From assembly GCF_036067295.1 (NCBI RefSeq), contig NZ_CP107954.1, positions 2,356,001-2,420,000 of the forward strand: a stretch of DNA of 64,000 bases. The letters run 5' to 3'. The stretch is from Kribbella sp. NBC_00382. Its GTDB lineage: Bacteria; Actinomycetota; Actinomycetes; Propionibacteriales; Kribbellaceae. Positions within the stretch are counted from its first letter, which is position 1. The number at the start of each line of letters is the position of its first letter. This document shows, piece after piece, positions 34,158 to 43,646 of this stretch. The position numbers and the translations under genes were made by a program. Under the pieces are notes generated by a model, which saw only the letters and a list, made by a program, of their open reading frames with translations, made no database searches and was not told the DNA's origin.

Positions 34158-37100
34158 ATGGGTCGGCTACGCCTAGGGCTTGCACTGCTGCTCGTCGCCG
34201 GATTCGGTCTGGTGCCCACGGCAACAGCCCGCGCGGAAACGATCCGCACCTTCGGCAAGGTGTTCGGCGCCCAGACCAACGGCGGGATCCGGATCACCGG
34301 CAACGCGCTCGAGACCTGTGACACCGCGGACACCGCCTGCAGGTCGGCGCTGGGCGGCAGCAGTGCCGGCGCCTCGAACAACGAATGGACGATGCGCCTG
34401 CTCGACGCGGACTCCGATGCGACGACGAAGTCCTCGTCCGCGGCCACGGTCAGCCTGCCCGACGGCGCGAAGGTCCTGTACGCCGGTCTGTTCTGGGGAT
34501 CCAGTCGCGCCGCAGGCACCGGCGGTACGGCGAGTGCCGGCGACGGCACGACGATCAAGCTCAAGGTTCCGGGAGAGCCGGCGTACCAGACGATGACGGC
34601 CGGGCGGACCGACTATCTGAGCGCCGGGACCAAGGACTACTCCTCCTACCTCGACGTCACCGGGGAGGTGCAGAAGGCCGGCAGCGGTAAGTACTGGGGT
34701 GCAGATATCGCCGCAGGCACAGGATCCGACCGGTACGCCGGCTGGAGCCTGGTGATCGCCTACGAAGACCCGGACGAGCCACTGCGCGACCTGACCGTCT
34801 TCAACGGCTACGCGCGGGTGACCACGGGTGACGTGATCAAGACCAGCATCTCAGGCTTCTTGGCCCCGCCGAGCGGCGCGGTGAACGCCCGCTTCGGCAG
34901 CGTCACGTACGAAGGCGACGCCGGCATCAGCGGCGACTACTTCGCGGTGAACGGCACCCGGCTCGCGGACGGCCAGAGCCCGTCGGCGAACTTCTTCGGC
35001 AGCCGGGTGACCGATGCCGGCAGCAACCTCACCGACCGCCAGCCGGCGGCGCTGAACAACCTCGGTCTGGACGCGAAGGTGGTGGACGGCGCCGGCATCC
35101 TCGCGAACAGCGCCACCAGCGCCGAGCTGACCTTCGCCAGCACCGGCGACTTCTACTACCCGGCCGCGCTCACCACCCAGATCGACCTCTACGCCCCGGC
35201 GATCAAGGGCACCAAGACGGTCCGCAACCTGGCCGGCAACGCTCCGGCGAAGATCGGCGACACCCTCGAGTACGCCCTCAGCTACGGCAACACCGGTGAC
35301 GACGACGCGCTGAAGGCCGTGGTCCGCGATGCCCTGCCGTCGAACACGACCTACGTACCGGGCTCGCTCGCGGTGTCCGCGGGCGCTGGGGTGGGCGCCA
35401 AGACGGACCAGCCCGGTGACGACCAGGCGGAGTACGACGTCGCCTCGCGAACCGTCCGCTTCCGGGTCGGCACCGGAGCGAACGCAACCACCGGCGGCCG
35501 CCTGAAGAAGAACCAGAGCACCACGGTCCACTTTCAGGTCACCCTCGACGACGCCTCGGCCGGGACCACGGTGGTGAACACCGGCTACCTCGACTACACG
35601 GCCGAGACCCTCGGCAAGCCGTACACCTACCGCGCCGACGAGGTCCGTACGCCGGTCGCGGCGTCGGCCGATCTCCAGCTCACCAAGACGGGTACGCCGG
35701 ATCCGGTACCGGCCGGCGCCGACCTGACCTACACGATTGTCGCCAAGAACAACGGTCCGAGTACGGCGAAGGACGTCGCGGTCACCGACACCCTGCCCGA
35801 CGGCGTCGAGCTGGTCGCGGCCAAGCCCGCCCAAGGCACGTGCACGCCGGCCGCCGGCAAGGTGGACTGTGTACTCGGGGAGATCCCGTCTGGTGCGAGC
35901 GTTTCGATCGCGGTGGTGGTCCGGGTTCCGGCCGCCGGCACGGCGACTGGTCTGACGAACGTCGCCACCGCGACCACCTCGACCTCCGACCCGAATCCCG
36001 CCAACAACACGGACTCGGTCACCACCCCGGTCACCCACGTCGCCGACCTCTCCCTCGACAAGGCGGTCGTCCCGACCAACCCATCGGCCGGTGAGAGGGT
36101 CAAGTACACGCTGACCATCCGCAACAACGGCCCGTCCGAGGCGCAGCAGGTCCGGATCGCGGACTCGCTCCCGGCCGGTCTGACGATCGTCGATGCGCAG
36201 GCACCGCCTCCCGCGGGATGTTCGGCGGCCGGCCAAGAGATCACCTGTCTCGTCGACAGCCTGGCAGGCAAGGCCACGCTGGTCGTGCAGATCACCGCGA
36301 CCCTCGATTCGGCGTACCAAGGTGGTCCGCTGACCAACAGCGCTGCGGTCTCCAGCACGACTCCGGACCCGGACCCTTCCAACAACACCGGTACGGCGAC
36401 GCTCACGCCGGGCGATCCGAAGGCCGACCTGATCGTCGGCAAGCAGACCGTCACGACTCCGGTGGTCCCGGGCAAGCCGGTCACCTACCGGATCTCGGTG
36501 CACAACGACGGCCCGTCGGATGCCCGCGCGGTCCAGGTGGCCGATGACCTGCCGGCGGCCTTGAGCGAGGCGACAGCCGACTCGACGGCCGGCTCCTGCA
36601 CGGTGTCGTCCGGGCAGGTTCGCTGCGTGCTCGGCGACCTCGGAGCGGGCTCGACCGCCACGATCACCGTCACGGCCAAGGTGTCCGCGACGGCCACCGG
36701 GACGCTGGTCAACAGCGCGACGGCGACCAGTACGACGCCTGACCCGGAGACTGCCAACAACACCGGCCGTACCTCCGACAATCTCAGCGCGAGCGCGGAC
36801 CTGGCGATCACCAAGACCGCGCAACCCGCGCCGGTCCAGGCCGGCAAGCCGGTCACCTACCTGCTGACGATCACCAACAATGGTCCGTCCGCCGCGCGAT
36901 CGGTGACTGTGACAGACCCAGTTCCGGCCCCGCTGAAGTACGTCTCGGCCGCCTCGTCGAAGGGCTCTTGCGACCAGGCCGACGGCACGGTCACCTGCGC
37001 GGTCGGAACCGTTGCCCCGGGTGACGAGATCACCATCAGTGTGGTCGCGAACGTCCCGTCCGGCACGCCGCCGAACGAGCTCGCCAACACAGCCGAGGTG

Positions 37101-39947
37101 TCATCGCCGACCCCGGATCCGGTGGCCGGCAACAACACTGCGACGTACACACTGCTCACCGGCGCGCAGGCGAACATCACGCTGACCAAGTCCGTCAGCC
37201 CGGACCCGGTGGTCGCTGGCGCGGCGATCACCTACACGCTGACCGTCGGGAACGTCGGGCCCTCCGACGCCCAGAGCGTGAGCATGGACGACGACGTACC
37301 GGCCGCCGTCACCGGCGTGAGCGCGTCGGCGACCGGCGGCGCGACCTGCAAGGCCACCGACGATCGAGTCACCTGTGAGCTGGCAACACTGGCTGCGGGC
37401 GACAGTTTCGTGGTCACGGTTACCGGCACGGTCGCTCCGGCCACCCCGCCAGGAGCGCTGACCAACACCGCCTCGGCCGGTGCGAAGACGCCGGAGGATC
37501 CGACCGACTCCGACAACACCGCGACCAGTACGACGACAGTCCAGGCGCGGGCGGATCTCTCGATCGCCAAGTCCGCCCCCGCGACCGTTGTTGCAGGCAA
37601 CGAACTGAGCTACACGCTGACGGTTCGCAATTCCGGTCCGTCCGACGCTGTCGGCGCCGTGGTCACCGACACGTTGCCCGCGGGGACGACCTACGTCCGC
37701 GGCTCGAGCTCGGCCGGCGAGTGTCTGCAGGATCCGTCGGTCTCGGAGCCGGTCGTGATCTGCCCGGCCGGTCGCCTCAGGCCGGGCGCCGAGCTGATCG
37801 TCACCGTGCTGACCAAGGTCGATCCGGCCATTGCCCCCGGCAAGCTGGCCAATGCCGCGACGGTCAGTTCGCAGACGCCCGATCCGAACGACGCCAACAA
37901 TCGGGACACCGCCGAGACTGTGGTGACTGCTGAGGCCGACCTGTCGATCAGCAAGTCCGTGAAGCCGGATCCGCTCATCGCGGGCGGCGATGGGCTCTAC
38001 ACCCTGACGGTGCACAACGCCGGTCCGTCCAGCGCTCAGGCGGTCACGGTGACCGACACCCTGCCGGCCGGCGTATCGGTGCTAGAGGCAACCAGTGCTG
38101 ACGGCGACTGTACGACAGCCGTGAGCTGCACGCTCGGGGCAATGAGCCCGGGCGCCGACGCCGTCGTACAGATCCGGGTCAGGGTCGACTCGAAGCAGAC
38201 CGCTCCGATCACCAACGCGGCCGGTGTCACCAGCACGACACCGGACCCGAACGAGTCGGACAACACCAGCACGATCACCACCCAGGTCGACCAGGCCGCC
38301 GACGTCGAGGTCATCAAGACCAGCGACGAGAAGTCGGCGACCGCCGGCGGTGGCGTGACCTATCGCCTCACCGTCGTCAACCACGGCCCGTCCGACGCGA
38401 CCTCGGTCGTCCTGACCGACACGCTCCCGGCCGGACTCACCGTGCTGAAGGTCGAGCCCGATTGCAAGGTCATCGGGCCGAAGATCGAGTGTGCACTCGG
38501 CAAGCTTGTTGCCGGCGGCTCGGCGAAGGTTGTCGTCACCGCGGCGCTCGACTCCGGCTACACCGGCACGACGGTGGAGAACACCGCAACGGTGACCTCG
38601 CCGGTGCCCGATCCCGATGACACCAACAACAGCTCGACCGTCACGATCCCGGTCGGAACCAGCGCGGACGTCCAGGTCACCAAGCAGTCCCAGCCGGGGA
38701 CCGTTACCCCGGGCAGTACGTTCGACTACGCGATCGTGGTGACCAACACCGGCCCGTCGGTCGCGCGTTCGGTGGTCGTGACCGACCCCGTCCCGGCCGG
38801 TCTGACCATCGTGTCGGCCGGCACGCCGTGCCAGGTCGACGGATCCACGGTCCGCTGCGCACTCGGCGACGTACCGATCGGGCAGCTGCTCCTCTCGGTG
38901 CGGGTCAAGCTGGCCGCCGGGTACGACGGCGCGCCGGTGACCAACACCGCGACCGCCACGTCACCGACGCCCGATCCGGACAAGGACAACAACACCGGTA
39001 CGAGCGTCTCGCCAGTGGTCGCTCAGGCGGACCTGGCCATCACCAAGACGATGGCCCCGGCCGACCCGGTCGCCGGTGCGAAGGTGACCTACACGCTGAC
39101 GGTGAAGAACAACGGCCCGTCCGACGCGCACAAGGTCGTCATCACCGACCAGTTGCCGCGCGGCCTGACCAACGTGTCTGCGACGGCCCCCTGCGTCCTG
39201 TTGCCGCCGACGACGCCGGGTGCGCCCGATGCTCCGGACGCTGGGACAGTCCAGTGCGGTACGGCGTCGCTCGCGGAAGGCGCGACTCTCACGGTGACGA
39301 TCACGGCGACCGTCGTACCGGGGTTCAACGGGGAGCTGGAGAACGTGGCGCGGGTGGGGTCGGCCACGCCGGATCCGGTGACCACCAACAACGAGGCGAA
39401 GGTCAGCGGTCGCCCGGGCAGGTCGGCGAACCTCGAGGTCTTCAAGACAGCGTCAAGTCCGACCGTGGTCGCCGGTGGGTCGTTGCGTTACCGGATCGCG
39501 GTGCACAACACGGGTCCGTCGACGGCGCTGAAGATCTCCGTCACCGATGAGCTGGCGGCCGGACTGCGGTTGCGGACGACACCGGCACGGTGCAAGGCCA
39601 CCGGGCAGCTCCTCACCTGCTCGCTCGACCGGCTCGACCCTGGTGCGACGGCGGTGATCGTGCTCGACGTTGTGGTGGATCCGAAGTACGGCAGCAAGTC
39701 GGTGGTGAACACGGCGACCGCGACGTCAGGAACTCCTGACCCGGACCCGAAGGACAACACCAGCACAGTCACGGTCACTGTCGCGCCGCCCGGTCAGCCC
39801 AAGCCGACACCGCATGTACCGGGTGGTGATCTGCCGGACACCGGTAGCCCGTTCGGGTTCGGGGTGGCAGCCATGGCGCTCATCCTGTTGGCGGCCGGGA
39901 CCGTGCTGATCGTGGTCGACCGGCGAACCGGTCGACGCAGTCGCTGA
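34158..39947 (+). CDS. Giant DUF11-repeat surface protein with LPDTG anchor
   Basis: 1929 residues. A signal peptide (1-27) leads to an N-terminal domain of about 300 residues (GNALETCDT..., YAGLFWGSSRA, GWSLVIAYEDP), a common adhesin-type head seen ahead of DUF11 repeats. From about residue 350 come one atypical and eleven regular DUF11 repeats of about 125 residues, each opening ADLxxxK and containing YTLTVxNxGPSxA. A proline/glycine spacer precedes LPDTG at 1892-1896, a hydrophobic helix and RRTGRRSR, the standard sortase sorting signal. It is expected to be covalently wall-linked, as a stalk holding the head away from the cell. No sortase is in the window. Confidence 0.92.
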   Translation: MGRLRLGLALLLVAGFGLVPTATARAETIRTFGKVFGAQTNGGIRITGNALETCDTADTACRSALGGSSAGASNNEWTMRLLDADSDATTKSSSAATVSLPDGAKVLYAGLFWGSSRAAGTGGTASAGDGTTIKLKVPGEPAYQTMTAGRTDYLSAGTKDYSSYLDVTGEVQKAGSGKYWGADIAAGTGSDRYAGWSLVIAYEDPDEPLRDLTVFNGYARVTTGDVIKTSISGFLAPPSGAVNARFGSVTYEGDAGISGDYFAVNGTRLADGQSPSANFFGSRVTDAGSNLTDRQPAALNNLGLDAKVVDGAGILANSATSAELTFASTGDFYYPAALTTQIDLYAPAIKGTKTVRNLAGNAPAKIGDTLEYALSYGNTGDDDALKAVVRDALPSNTTYVPGSLAVSAGAGVGAKTDQPGDDQAEYDVASRTVRFRVGTGANATTGGRLKKNQSTTVHFQVTLDDASAGTTVVNTGYLDYTAETLGKPYTYRADEVRTPVAASADLQLTKTGTPDPVPAGADLTYTIVAKNNGPSTAKDVAVTDTLPDGVELVAAKPAQGTCTPAAGKVDCVLGEIPSGASVSIAVVVRVPAAGTATGLTNVATATTSTSDPNPANNTDSVTTPVTHVADLSLDKAVVPTNPSAGERVKYTLTIRNNGPSEAQQVRIADSLPAGLTIVDAQAPPPAGCSAAGQEITCLVDSLAGKATLVVQITATLDSAYQGGPLTNSAAVSSTTPDPDPSNNTGTATLTPGDPKADLIVGKQTVTTPVVPGKPVTYRISVHNDGPSDARAVQVADDLPAALSEATADSTAGSCTVSSGQVRCVLGDLGAGSTATITVTAKVSATATGTLVNSATATSTTPDPETANNTGRTSDNLSASADLAITKTAQPAPVQAGKPVTYLLTITNNGPSAARSVTVTDPVPAPLKYVSAASSKGSCDQADGTVTCAVGTVAPGDEITISVVANVPSGTPPNELANTAEVSSPTPDPVAGNNTATYTLLTGAQANITLTKSVSPDPVVAGAAITYTLTVGNVGPSDAQSVSMDDDVPAAVTGVSASATGGATCKATDDRVTCELATLAAGDSFVVTVTGTVAPATPPGALTNTASAGAKTPEDPTDSDNTATSTTTVQARADLSIAKSAPATVVAGNELSYTLTVRNSGPSDAVGAVVTDTLPAGTTYVRGSSSAGECLQDPSVSEPVVICPAGRLRPGAELIVTVLTKVDPAIAPGKLANAATVSSQTPDPNDANNRDTAETVVTAEADLSISKSVKPDPLIAGGDGLYTLTVHNAGPSSAQAVTVTDTLPAGVSVLEATSADGDCTTAVSCTLGAMSPGADAVVQIRVRVDSKQTAPITNAAGVTSTTPDPNESDNTSTITTQVDQAADVEVIKTSDEKSATAGGGVTYRLTVVNHGPSDATSVVLTDTLPAGLTVLKVEPDCKVIGPKIECALGKLVAGGSAKVVVTAALDSGYTGTTVENTATVTSPVPDPDDTNNSSTVTIPVGTSADVQVTKQSQPGTVTPGSTFDYAIVVTNTGPSVARSVVVTDPVPAGLTIVSAGTPCQVDGSTVRCALGDVPIGQLLLSVRVKLAAGYDGAPVTNTATATSPTPDPDKDNNTGTSVSPVVAQADLAITKTMAPADPVAGAKVTYTLTVKNNGPSDAHKVVITDQLPRGLTNVSATAPCVLLPPTTPGAPDAPDAGTVQCGTASLAEGATLTVTITATVVPGFNGELENVARVGSATPDPVTTNNEAKVSGRPGRSANLEVFKTASSPTVVAGGSLRYRIAVHNTGPSTALKISVTDELAAGLRLRTTPARCKATGQLLTCSLDRLDPGATAVIVLDVVVDPKYGSKSVVNTATATSGTPDPDPKDNTSTVTVTVAPPGQPKPTPHVPGGDLPDTGSPFGFGVAAMALILLAAGTVLIVVDRRTGRRSR
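35205..39774 (+). repeat. Twelve tandem DUF11 repeat units
   Basis: Each unit is about 370-390 bases and encodes ADL-x3-K ... NxGPSxA ... LPAGLT ... TPDPDxxNN. Regular units begin at the ADL/ANI/ADV motifs near 35670, 36048, 36423, 36798, 37170, 37551, 37935, 38301, 38667, 39030 and 39423. The DNA copies have diverged, so most are old. Confidence 0.85.
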
Positions 39948-39958
39948 ACGCGAGGCCC

Positions 39959-40603
39959 TTACGGGCTGAGTGGCCGCAGCTTCCGCCTGACGACGCGGCT
40001 GGTGACCGGGCCGAGGTTGTCCAGCTCGGTCAGCAGGGTCTCGGTCAGTACTGCGAGCTGCTCGAGCGACCCCAATGCGCGGGTCGCGCCGGCGGGGTCG
40101 ATCCCGTCGAGCAGTTCGATGCCGACGAATCCCGCCGAGATCGCCCTGGCCAGACCGCCCAGGTCGACCAGCGGGAGCAACGGGCTGCCGGCAAGCACTC
40201 GCTGCAGGGTCTTCTCCACCTCGACCACCCAGAGGTTGATCGCATCGGCGACCGCTGCCCCGACCACCTCGTTGCCGCGAGCACCAGCGAGCAACTGAGC
40301 CAGTACTGCGACGTTGCCCTCAGCATGCTCCGTGTCGTGCACCCGGCGGCCGACTGTGAGTAGCTCGGCGAACGTACTCGCCTTGTCGAACTCATCCCGG
40401 TAGAGCGCGATCCGCTGCTCCGTACTGGTCCGGCAGGCCTCGGCAATCAGCTCGTTGACCGTGCCGAAGTGGTAGAAGACCAGCGCCTGGTTCTGCCCGG
40501 CAGCCGCGGCGATGTGCCTGGCGGAGGCCCCGGCGAAGCCGAGTTCGCCAATGGTCTGCAGCGCGGCCTGTAGCAAGCCTGCCCGGGTGTCCTTCGCCAT
40601 CAT
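39959..40603 (-). CDS. TetR family regulator, last gene of membrane-fusion operon
   Basis: A 214-residue TetR protein with the helix-turn-helix DTRAGLLQAALQTIGELGFAG and SARHIAAAAGQNQALVFYHF. The C-terminal domain contains LAQLLAGARGNEVVGAAV, similar to many MarR/TetR repressors of transport operons. Two ATGs (40603, 40600) overlap the upstream stop; AGGAG is best placed for the second. It is the third gene after the SRPBCC protein and the fusion protein, and the 24-base operator before the first gene is probably its target, giving negative feedback. Confidence 0.88.
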   Translation of the reverse strand: MMAKDTRAGLLQAALQTIGELGFAGASARHIAAAAGQNQALVFYHFGTVNELIAEACRTSTEQRIALYRDEFDKASTFAELLTVGRRVHDTEHAEGNVAVLAQLLAGARGNEVVGAAVADAINLWVVEVEKTLQRVLAGSPLLPLVDLGGLARAISAGFVGIELLDGIDPAGATRALGSLEQLAVLTETLLTELDNLGPVTSRVVRRKLRPLSP

Positions 40604-41868
40604 GTCTCCTTCGCCATCGGCAGCTGCCGTGGTCCACCGCCCATCCCGTCGACCAGCAACTGCAGCATCGGGCGGACCACGGGCAACCTGATCGACCAGC
40701 CCAGGTATGCCCATCCCGGACCGCTGTGCTCCAGTCCACGGGCCACAGCTGCCAGTCCGCTGGCCTGGAGGCCGTCGGGTCCGACGTACAGAGCCCGGCG
40801 CAGCCCGGCCACCGTATATCCCTCGGCAGCACGGATAGTGAGGTCCCGTGGGTTGGTGCACTCAACTAGAGCCCGCGTCTGCCGGCAAATGATGCAGGTG
40901 TCCGATAGATAGAGCGCAGCGGGTTCTGCCACGTACGGCCTGCGCCTGACTCGCCACTGCTTCACCTCCGCGTCATAGGCCAGCCACTGCCTTCCCAACC
41001 GGCTCGCCAGATCGCCGCGCTCATGCAGGTCCGCCACGAAGCGGACGAACGCCAGTGCCCCGACTGCCGCCGCCGCAAGGGACCAGCTGTGGGTCCCAAC
41101 GGCCAGCAAGGCGAGCATCAGTACTGCGGACACCTGCATGGGGTTGGCGATATAGGCGTACGGCCCGGTCGTGACCAGCCTGCTCGGCGGATCCCACGGG
41201 TACGGCGTACCACCGCCACGGACAGCGAACTCGACCATCCCCGACAACGCCGGTACTGCGGCCAGCGCCATCAACTGCAGGACGCTGGAGCTCCGCCACA
41301 GCGGGTCGTCGACCAGATGACTCCAGCCGCCGTCGCCACGAGCCATCACCGCCGACGGGAGTAGCCAGAGGGTCAGCCCGGTGAAGGTGAGCAGTTGCAG
41401 GACCACTCGACAAGCGAGCTGCTGCTGGTCGATGGTCCACCTGCCCAGGAGCAGGGCGGGTGGCACTCCCAGCAGGAGGCTGACCAGTTCGCCGTACAGC
41501 CAGTGGTGGTTCAGCTGGAACAGGCTGTCGAGGCTGGGCATGAGGAGGACGTCCAGCCAGCCGTAGAAGAGCACCACTGCCCAGACCGGCACGCGACGCC
41601 GGAGCAGGAGCGGTATCGGTCCCCAGAGAACGGCCCAGCCAAGCCACAGGTCCAGCGGGACGTCTAGGAAGAGTCCGCCGGTCACCTTGAACTGCCACCA
41701 GCCAGCGGCAAGTGCGACCTGGTTGGCCACGCCGACACCGACGAAGGCACTCAAGAACGACAGCAGGACTGCTCCGGCCGTCCTGTGATCAGGTCGCCGC
41801 CACAGGACGACGGCCAGCCCGACCGGTACGACCAGGCAGAGCCAGCGCAGTACCGCGGTCTCAAGCAT
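40600..41868 (-). CDS. Membrane fusion: lycopene-cyclase-like region + isoprenylcysteine-methyltransferase-like + DCC-type CxxC domain
   Basis: 422 residues. Residues 1-180 have five to six spans with WWQFKVTGGLFLDVPLDLWLGW, resembling the lycopene cyclase/carotenoid domain in pattern only. Residues about 215-310 hold GGGTPYPWDPPSRLVTTGPYAYIANPMQ, a clear isoprenylcysteine carboxyl methyltransferase/NnrU-like signature (GPY-x-NPM). Residues about 315-422 begin LYLSDTCIICRQT and end in a helix pair like DUF393/DCC thiol-disulphide proteins, with CxxC intact. The three-part order is unusual. Overlaps: eight bases with the gene before, four with TetR. Reaction unknown; a lipid or quinone modification coupled to thiol chemistry is inference. 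Confidence 0.7.
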   Translation of the reverse strand: MLETAVLRWLCLVVPVGLAVVLWRRPDHRTAGAVLLSFLSAFVGVGVANQVALAAGWWQFKVTGGLFLDVPLDLWLGWAVLWGPIPLLLRRRVPVWAVVLFYGWLDVLLMPSLDSLFQLNHHWLYGELVSLLLGVPPALLLGRWTIDQQQLACRVVLQLLTFTGLTLWLLPSAVMARGDGGWSHLVDDPLWRSSSVLQLMALAAVPALSGMVEFAVRGGGTPYPWDPPSRLVTTGPYAYIANPMQVSAVLMLALLAVGTHSWSLAAAAVGALAFVRFVADLHERGDLASRLGRQWLAYDAEVKQWRVRRRPYVAEPAALYLSDTCIICRQTRALVECTNPRDLTIRAAEGYTVAGLRRALYVGPDGLQASGLAAVARGLEHSGPGWAYLGWSIRLPVVRPMLQLLVDGMGGGPRQLPMAKET

Positions 41869-42817
41869 CGTCGACCAGCCCGAGCGAGTCGGCGAAGTGA
41901 TCGAGACCTGCTCCGACCATCGCGCCCTCGATAGGTCCGAAGTACCAGCTGGGGTCGAGCCGGCGGGTGAAGGAGAGCTCCATTGTCACCGCGGTGTCTC
42001 CGTCTGCCCGCGGAGTCAGCCGGATCACCGCTCGTTGCCAGCTGAGCCAGCGCTGCGTCTTCGACTGGTCCGAGACGACCGCGAACTCGATCCGCCGATC
42101 GTCCCGCGAGCGGACCTCGGTGACGATCGGTCCGCCGGCCATCGTGAAGGTCCACCTGGTCCCGACGGCGAGCCCGTCGCCACTCGCGGCCGTCGGCGTC
42201 GGGTAGCCGCTGAACCTCAGCAGGAACGGCCGGGTGGCCGAGAAGTCCGGTCCGCGCTGGAGCCGCTGCTCGACCTGCTGCGGCGACATCGCGACCACCC
42301 GCTCGGTCGTCACGGTCTGGACGGGGTCGACCCGGTAGGCGGTGCCCTCGAGGCTGGCGAGCAGCAGGAGCGGTACGACGGCGAGCGCGGCGCGCCTGCG
42401 TTCGTCGTACTGGCGGGCCTGCCGAACGATCTCGGCGCCGAGATGGCCGACGCCGTAGACAAGGGGTGCGGCCATCAGTACGCAGGCGGCGCCCTCGTGC
42501 AGGAAGGCCGAGGTGATCAGCAGGCCGAAGGTGACCACCCGGAAGGTCAGTCCGTGCAGGCTCTTGGCCGGTGGGGCGAGGGCGATGATCACCGCCAGAA
42601 CCAGCGGCACCCCGACGAAGAGCGCGGCGGTGTCCAGGTGTCCGCAGCGCACGAGCAGAAACGGCGCGGTCACCCCGGTCACCGCGACGATCCCGAGGGC
42701 GGCGACGCGACCGCCCCGGCTCCCTGGGGTGGGAGCCGGGGCCGGTTCGGGCGCCGGGTACGGCGGTTGGTGGTCGGACGGGTCTGGAGGCTCAGCGGGC
42801 GTCATGCTCGCCAGCAT
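41861..42817 (-). CDS. Membrane protein with C-terminal SRPBCC-like domain
   Basis: 318 residues. A proline-rich cytoplasmic start precedes four hydrophobic spans (about 37-55, 60-80, 88-125, 145-160). From about residue 165 comes a soluble beta-rich domain that reads like an SRPBCC/START fold: TTERVVAMSPQQVEQRL, WTFTMAGGPIVTEV and a final helix GAMVGAGLDHFADSL. SRPBCC domains bind hydrophobic ligands. Start is ATG at 42817, or ATG at 42805. It is the first gene of an operon with the fusion protein and TetR; a perfect operator lies seven bases upstream. Role unknown; ligand delivery to the fusion enzyme is a guess. Confidence 0.7.
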   Translation of the reverse strand: MLASMTPAEPPDPSDHQPPYPAPEPAPAPTPGSRGGRVAALGIVAVTGVTAPFLLVRCGHLDTAALFVGVPLVLAVIIALAPPAKSLHGLTFRVVTFGLLITSAFLHEGAACVLMAAPLVYGVGHLGAEIVRQARQYDERRRAALAVVPLLLLASLEGTAYRVDPVQTVTTERVVAMSPQQVEQRLQRGPDFSATRPFLLRFSGYPTPTAASGDGLAVGTRWTFTMAGGPIVTEVRSRDDRRIEFAVVSDQSKTQRWLSWQRAVIRLTPRADGDTAVTMELSFTRRLDPSWYFGPIEGAMVGAGLDHFADSLGLVDDA

Positions 42818-42823
42818 AGACCC

Positions 42824-42847
42824 AGTTTTGAGCGACCGCTCAAAACT
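42824..42847. promoter_or_regulatory. 24-bp perfect operator before SRPBCC-fusion-TetR operon
   Basis: Arms AGTTTTGAGCG (42824-42834) and CGCTCAAAACT (42837-42847) are perfect inverted copies around AC. They fill most of the 37-base gap between the ABC permease stop and the SRPBCC start. The form (TTGAGCG...CGCTCAA) is typical of TetR operators; the operon's own TetR is the obvious candidate. Confidence 0.82.
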
Positions 42848-42854
42848 GTGACTT

Positions 42855-43646
42855 TCAGGCGGCGGTGCCCTTGTTGTAGGTCTTCTGGGCCCAGAAGTAG
42901 CCGACCAGGGCGATGGCCACGCACCAGGCGACGGCCAGCCAGCCGGTACCGCGATCCATCGGCATTCCGAGCAGCAGGTGCCGGAGGGTGTCGATGACGG
43001 CGGTGAAGGGCTGGTACTCGGCGAACCAGCGGATGCCGCTCGGCATCGCCTCCAGCGGGATGAAGGTGTTGCTCAGGAAGGGCAGCAGCAGGCTGATCGG
43101 CAGGACGATGTTGCTCGCGCCCTCGGCGGTCTTGCTGGTGAGGCCGAGCGCGATCGCGAACCAGGTCAACGCGACGGTCAGCGCGATCAGCAAGCCCGCA
43201 GCCAGCAGCCAGTCGACGACCGACGCGTTCGGGCGGAACCCGATCAGGACGGCGAAGCCGACTACCAGGACCAGGCTGACGGTCGTCAGGATCACGTTGC
43301 CGAGCACGTGCCCGGTCAGCACGGCGGGCCGGAAGATCGCCATCGTCCGGAACCTCGCGACGATGCCGTCGGACACGTCCATGGCGGCACCGACCGCGGG
43401 GGACATCGTCCCGGACGCGATCGACATCAGCAGGATGCCCGGCGTGAGGAAGTCGATGTAGTCGAAACCGCCGGCGCCGCCGATCCCGGCTGAGAAGGTC
43501 TTGCCGAAGACCAGGCCGAACAGCAGCATCATGATCACCGGCATCCCGAGGGCGCCGAGCGACAGTCCGGGGTAGCGCTGGGCGTGCCGCAGGTTGCGGC
43601 GCAACATGGTGGCAGTATCGGCCAACGGGTAGCTCACGGTGCTCAT
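42855..43646 (-). CDS. DrrB-type ABC exporter permease
   Basis: A 263-residue ABC-2 type permease with six spans. It carries the daunorubicin-resistance family stretch LTPGILLMSIASGTM and SNTFIPLEAMPSGIRWFAEYQPFTAVIDTLRHLL in two parts. The partner ATPase is immediately upstream with a four-base overlap. Family members export hydrophobic drugs or lipids; the cargo here is unknown. Its position behind the EXLDI gene suggests shared expression. Confidence 0.92.
   Translation of the reverse strand: MSTVSYPLADTATMLRRNLRHAQRYPGLSLGALGMPVIMMLLFGLVFGKTFSAGIGGAGGFDYIDFLTPGILLMSIASGTMSPAVGAAMDVSDGIVARFRTMAIFRPAVLTGHVLGNVILTTVSLVLVVGFAVLIGFRPNASVVDWLLAAGLLIALTVALTWFAIALGLTSKTAEGASNIVLPISLLLPFLSNTFIPLEAMPSGIRWFAEYQPFTAVIDTLRHLLLGMPMDRGTGWLAVAWCVAIALVGYFWAQKTYNKGTAA

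Noticed and set aside
34851..36824. 657-codon minus-strand frame
   Set aside because: Shadow of the DUF11 repeats; its apparent internal repeats follow the sense-strand repeats.
35205..39774. Possible CRISPR or satellite array
   Set aside because: Units are about 375 bases, coding and diverged; there are no short identical direct repeats with spacers.
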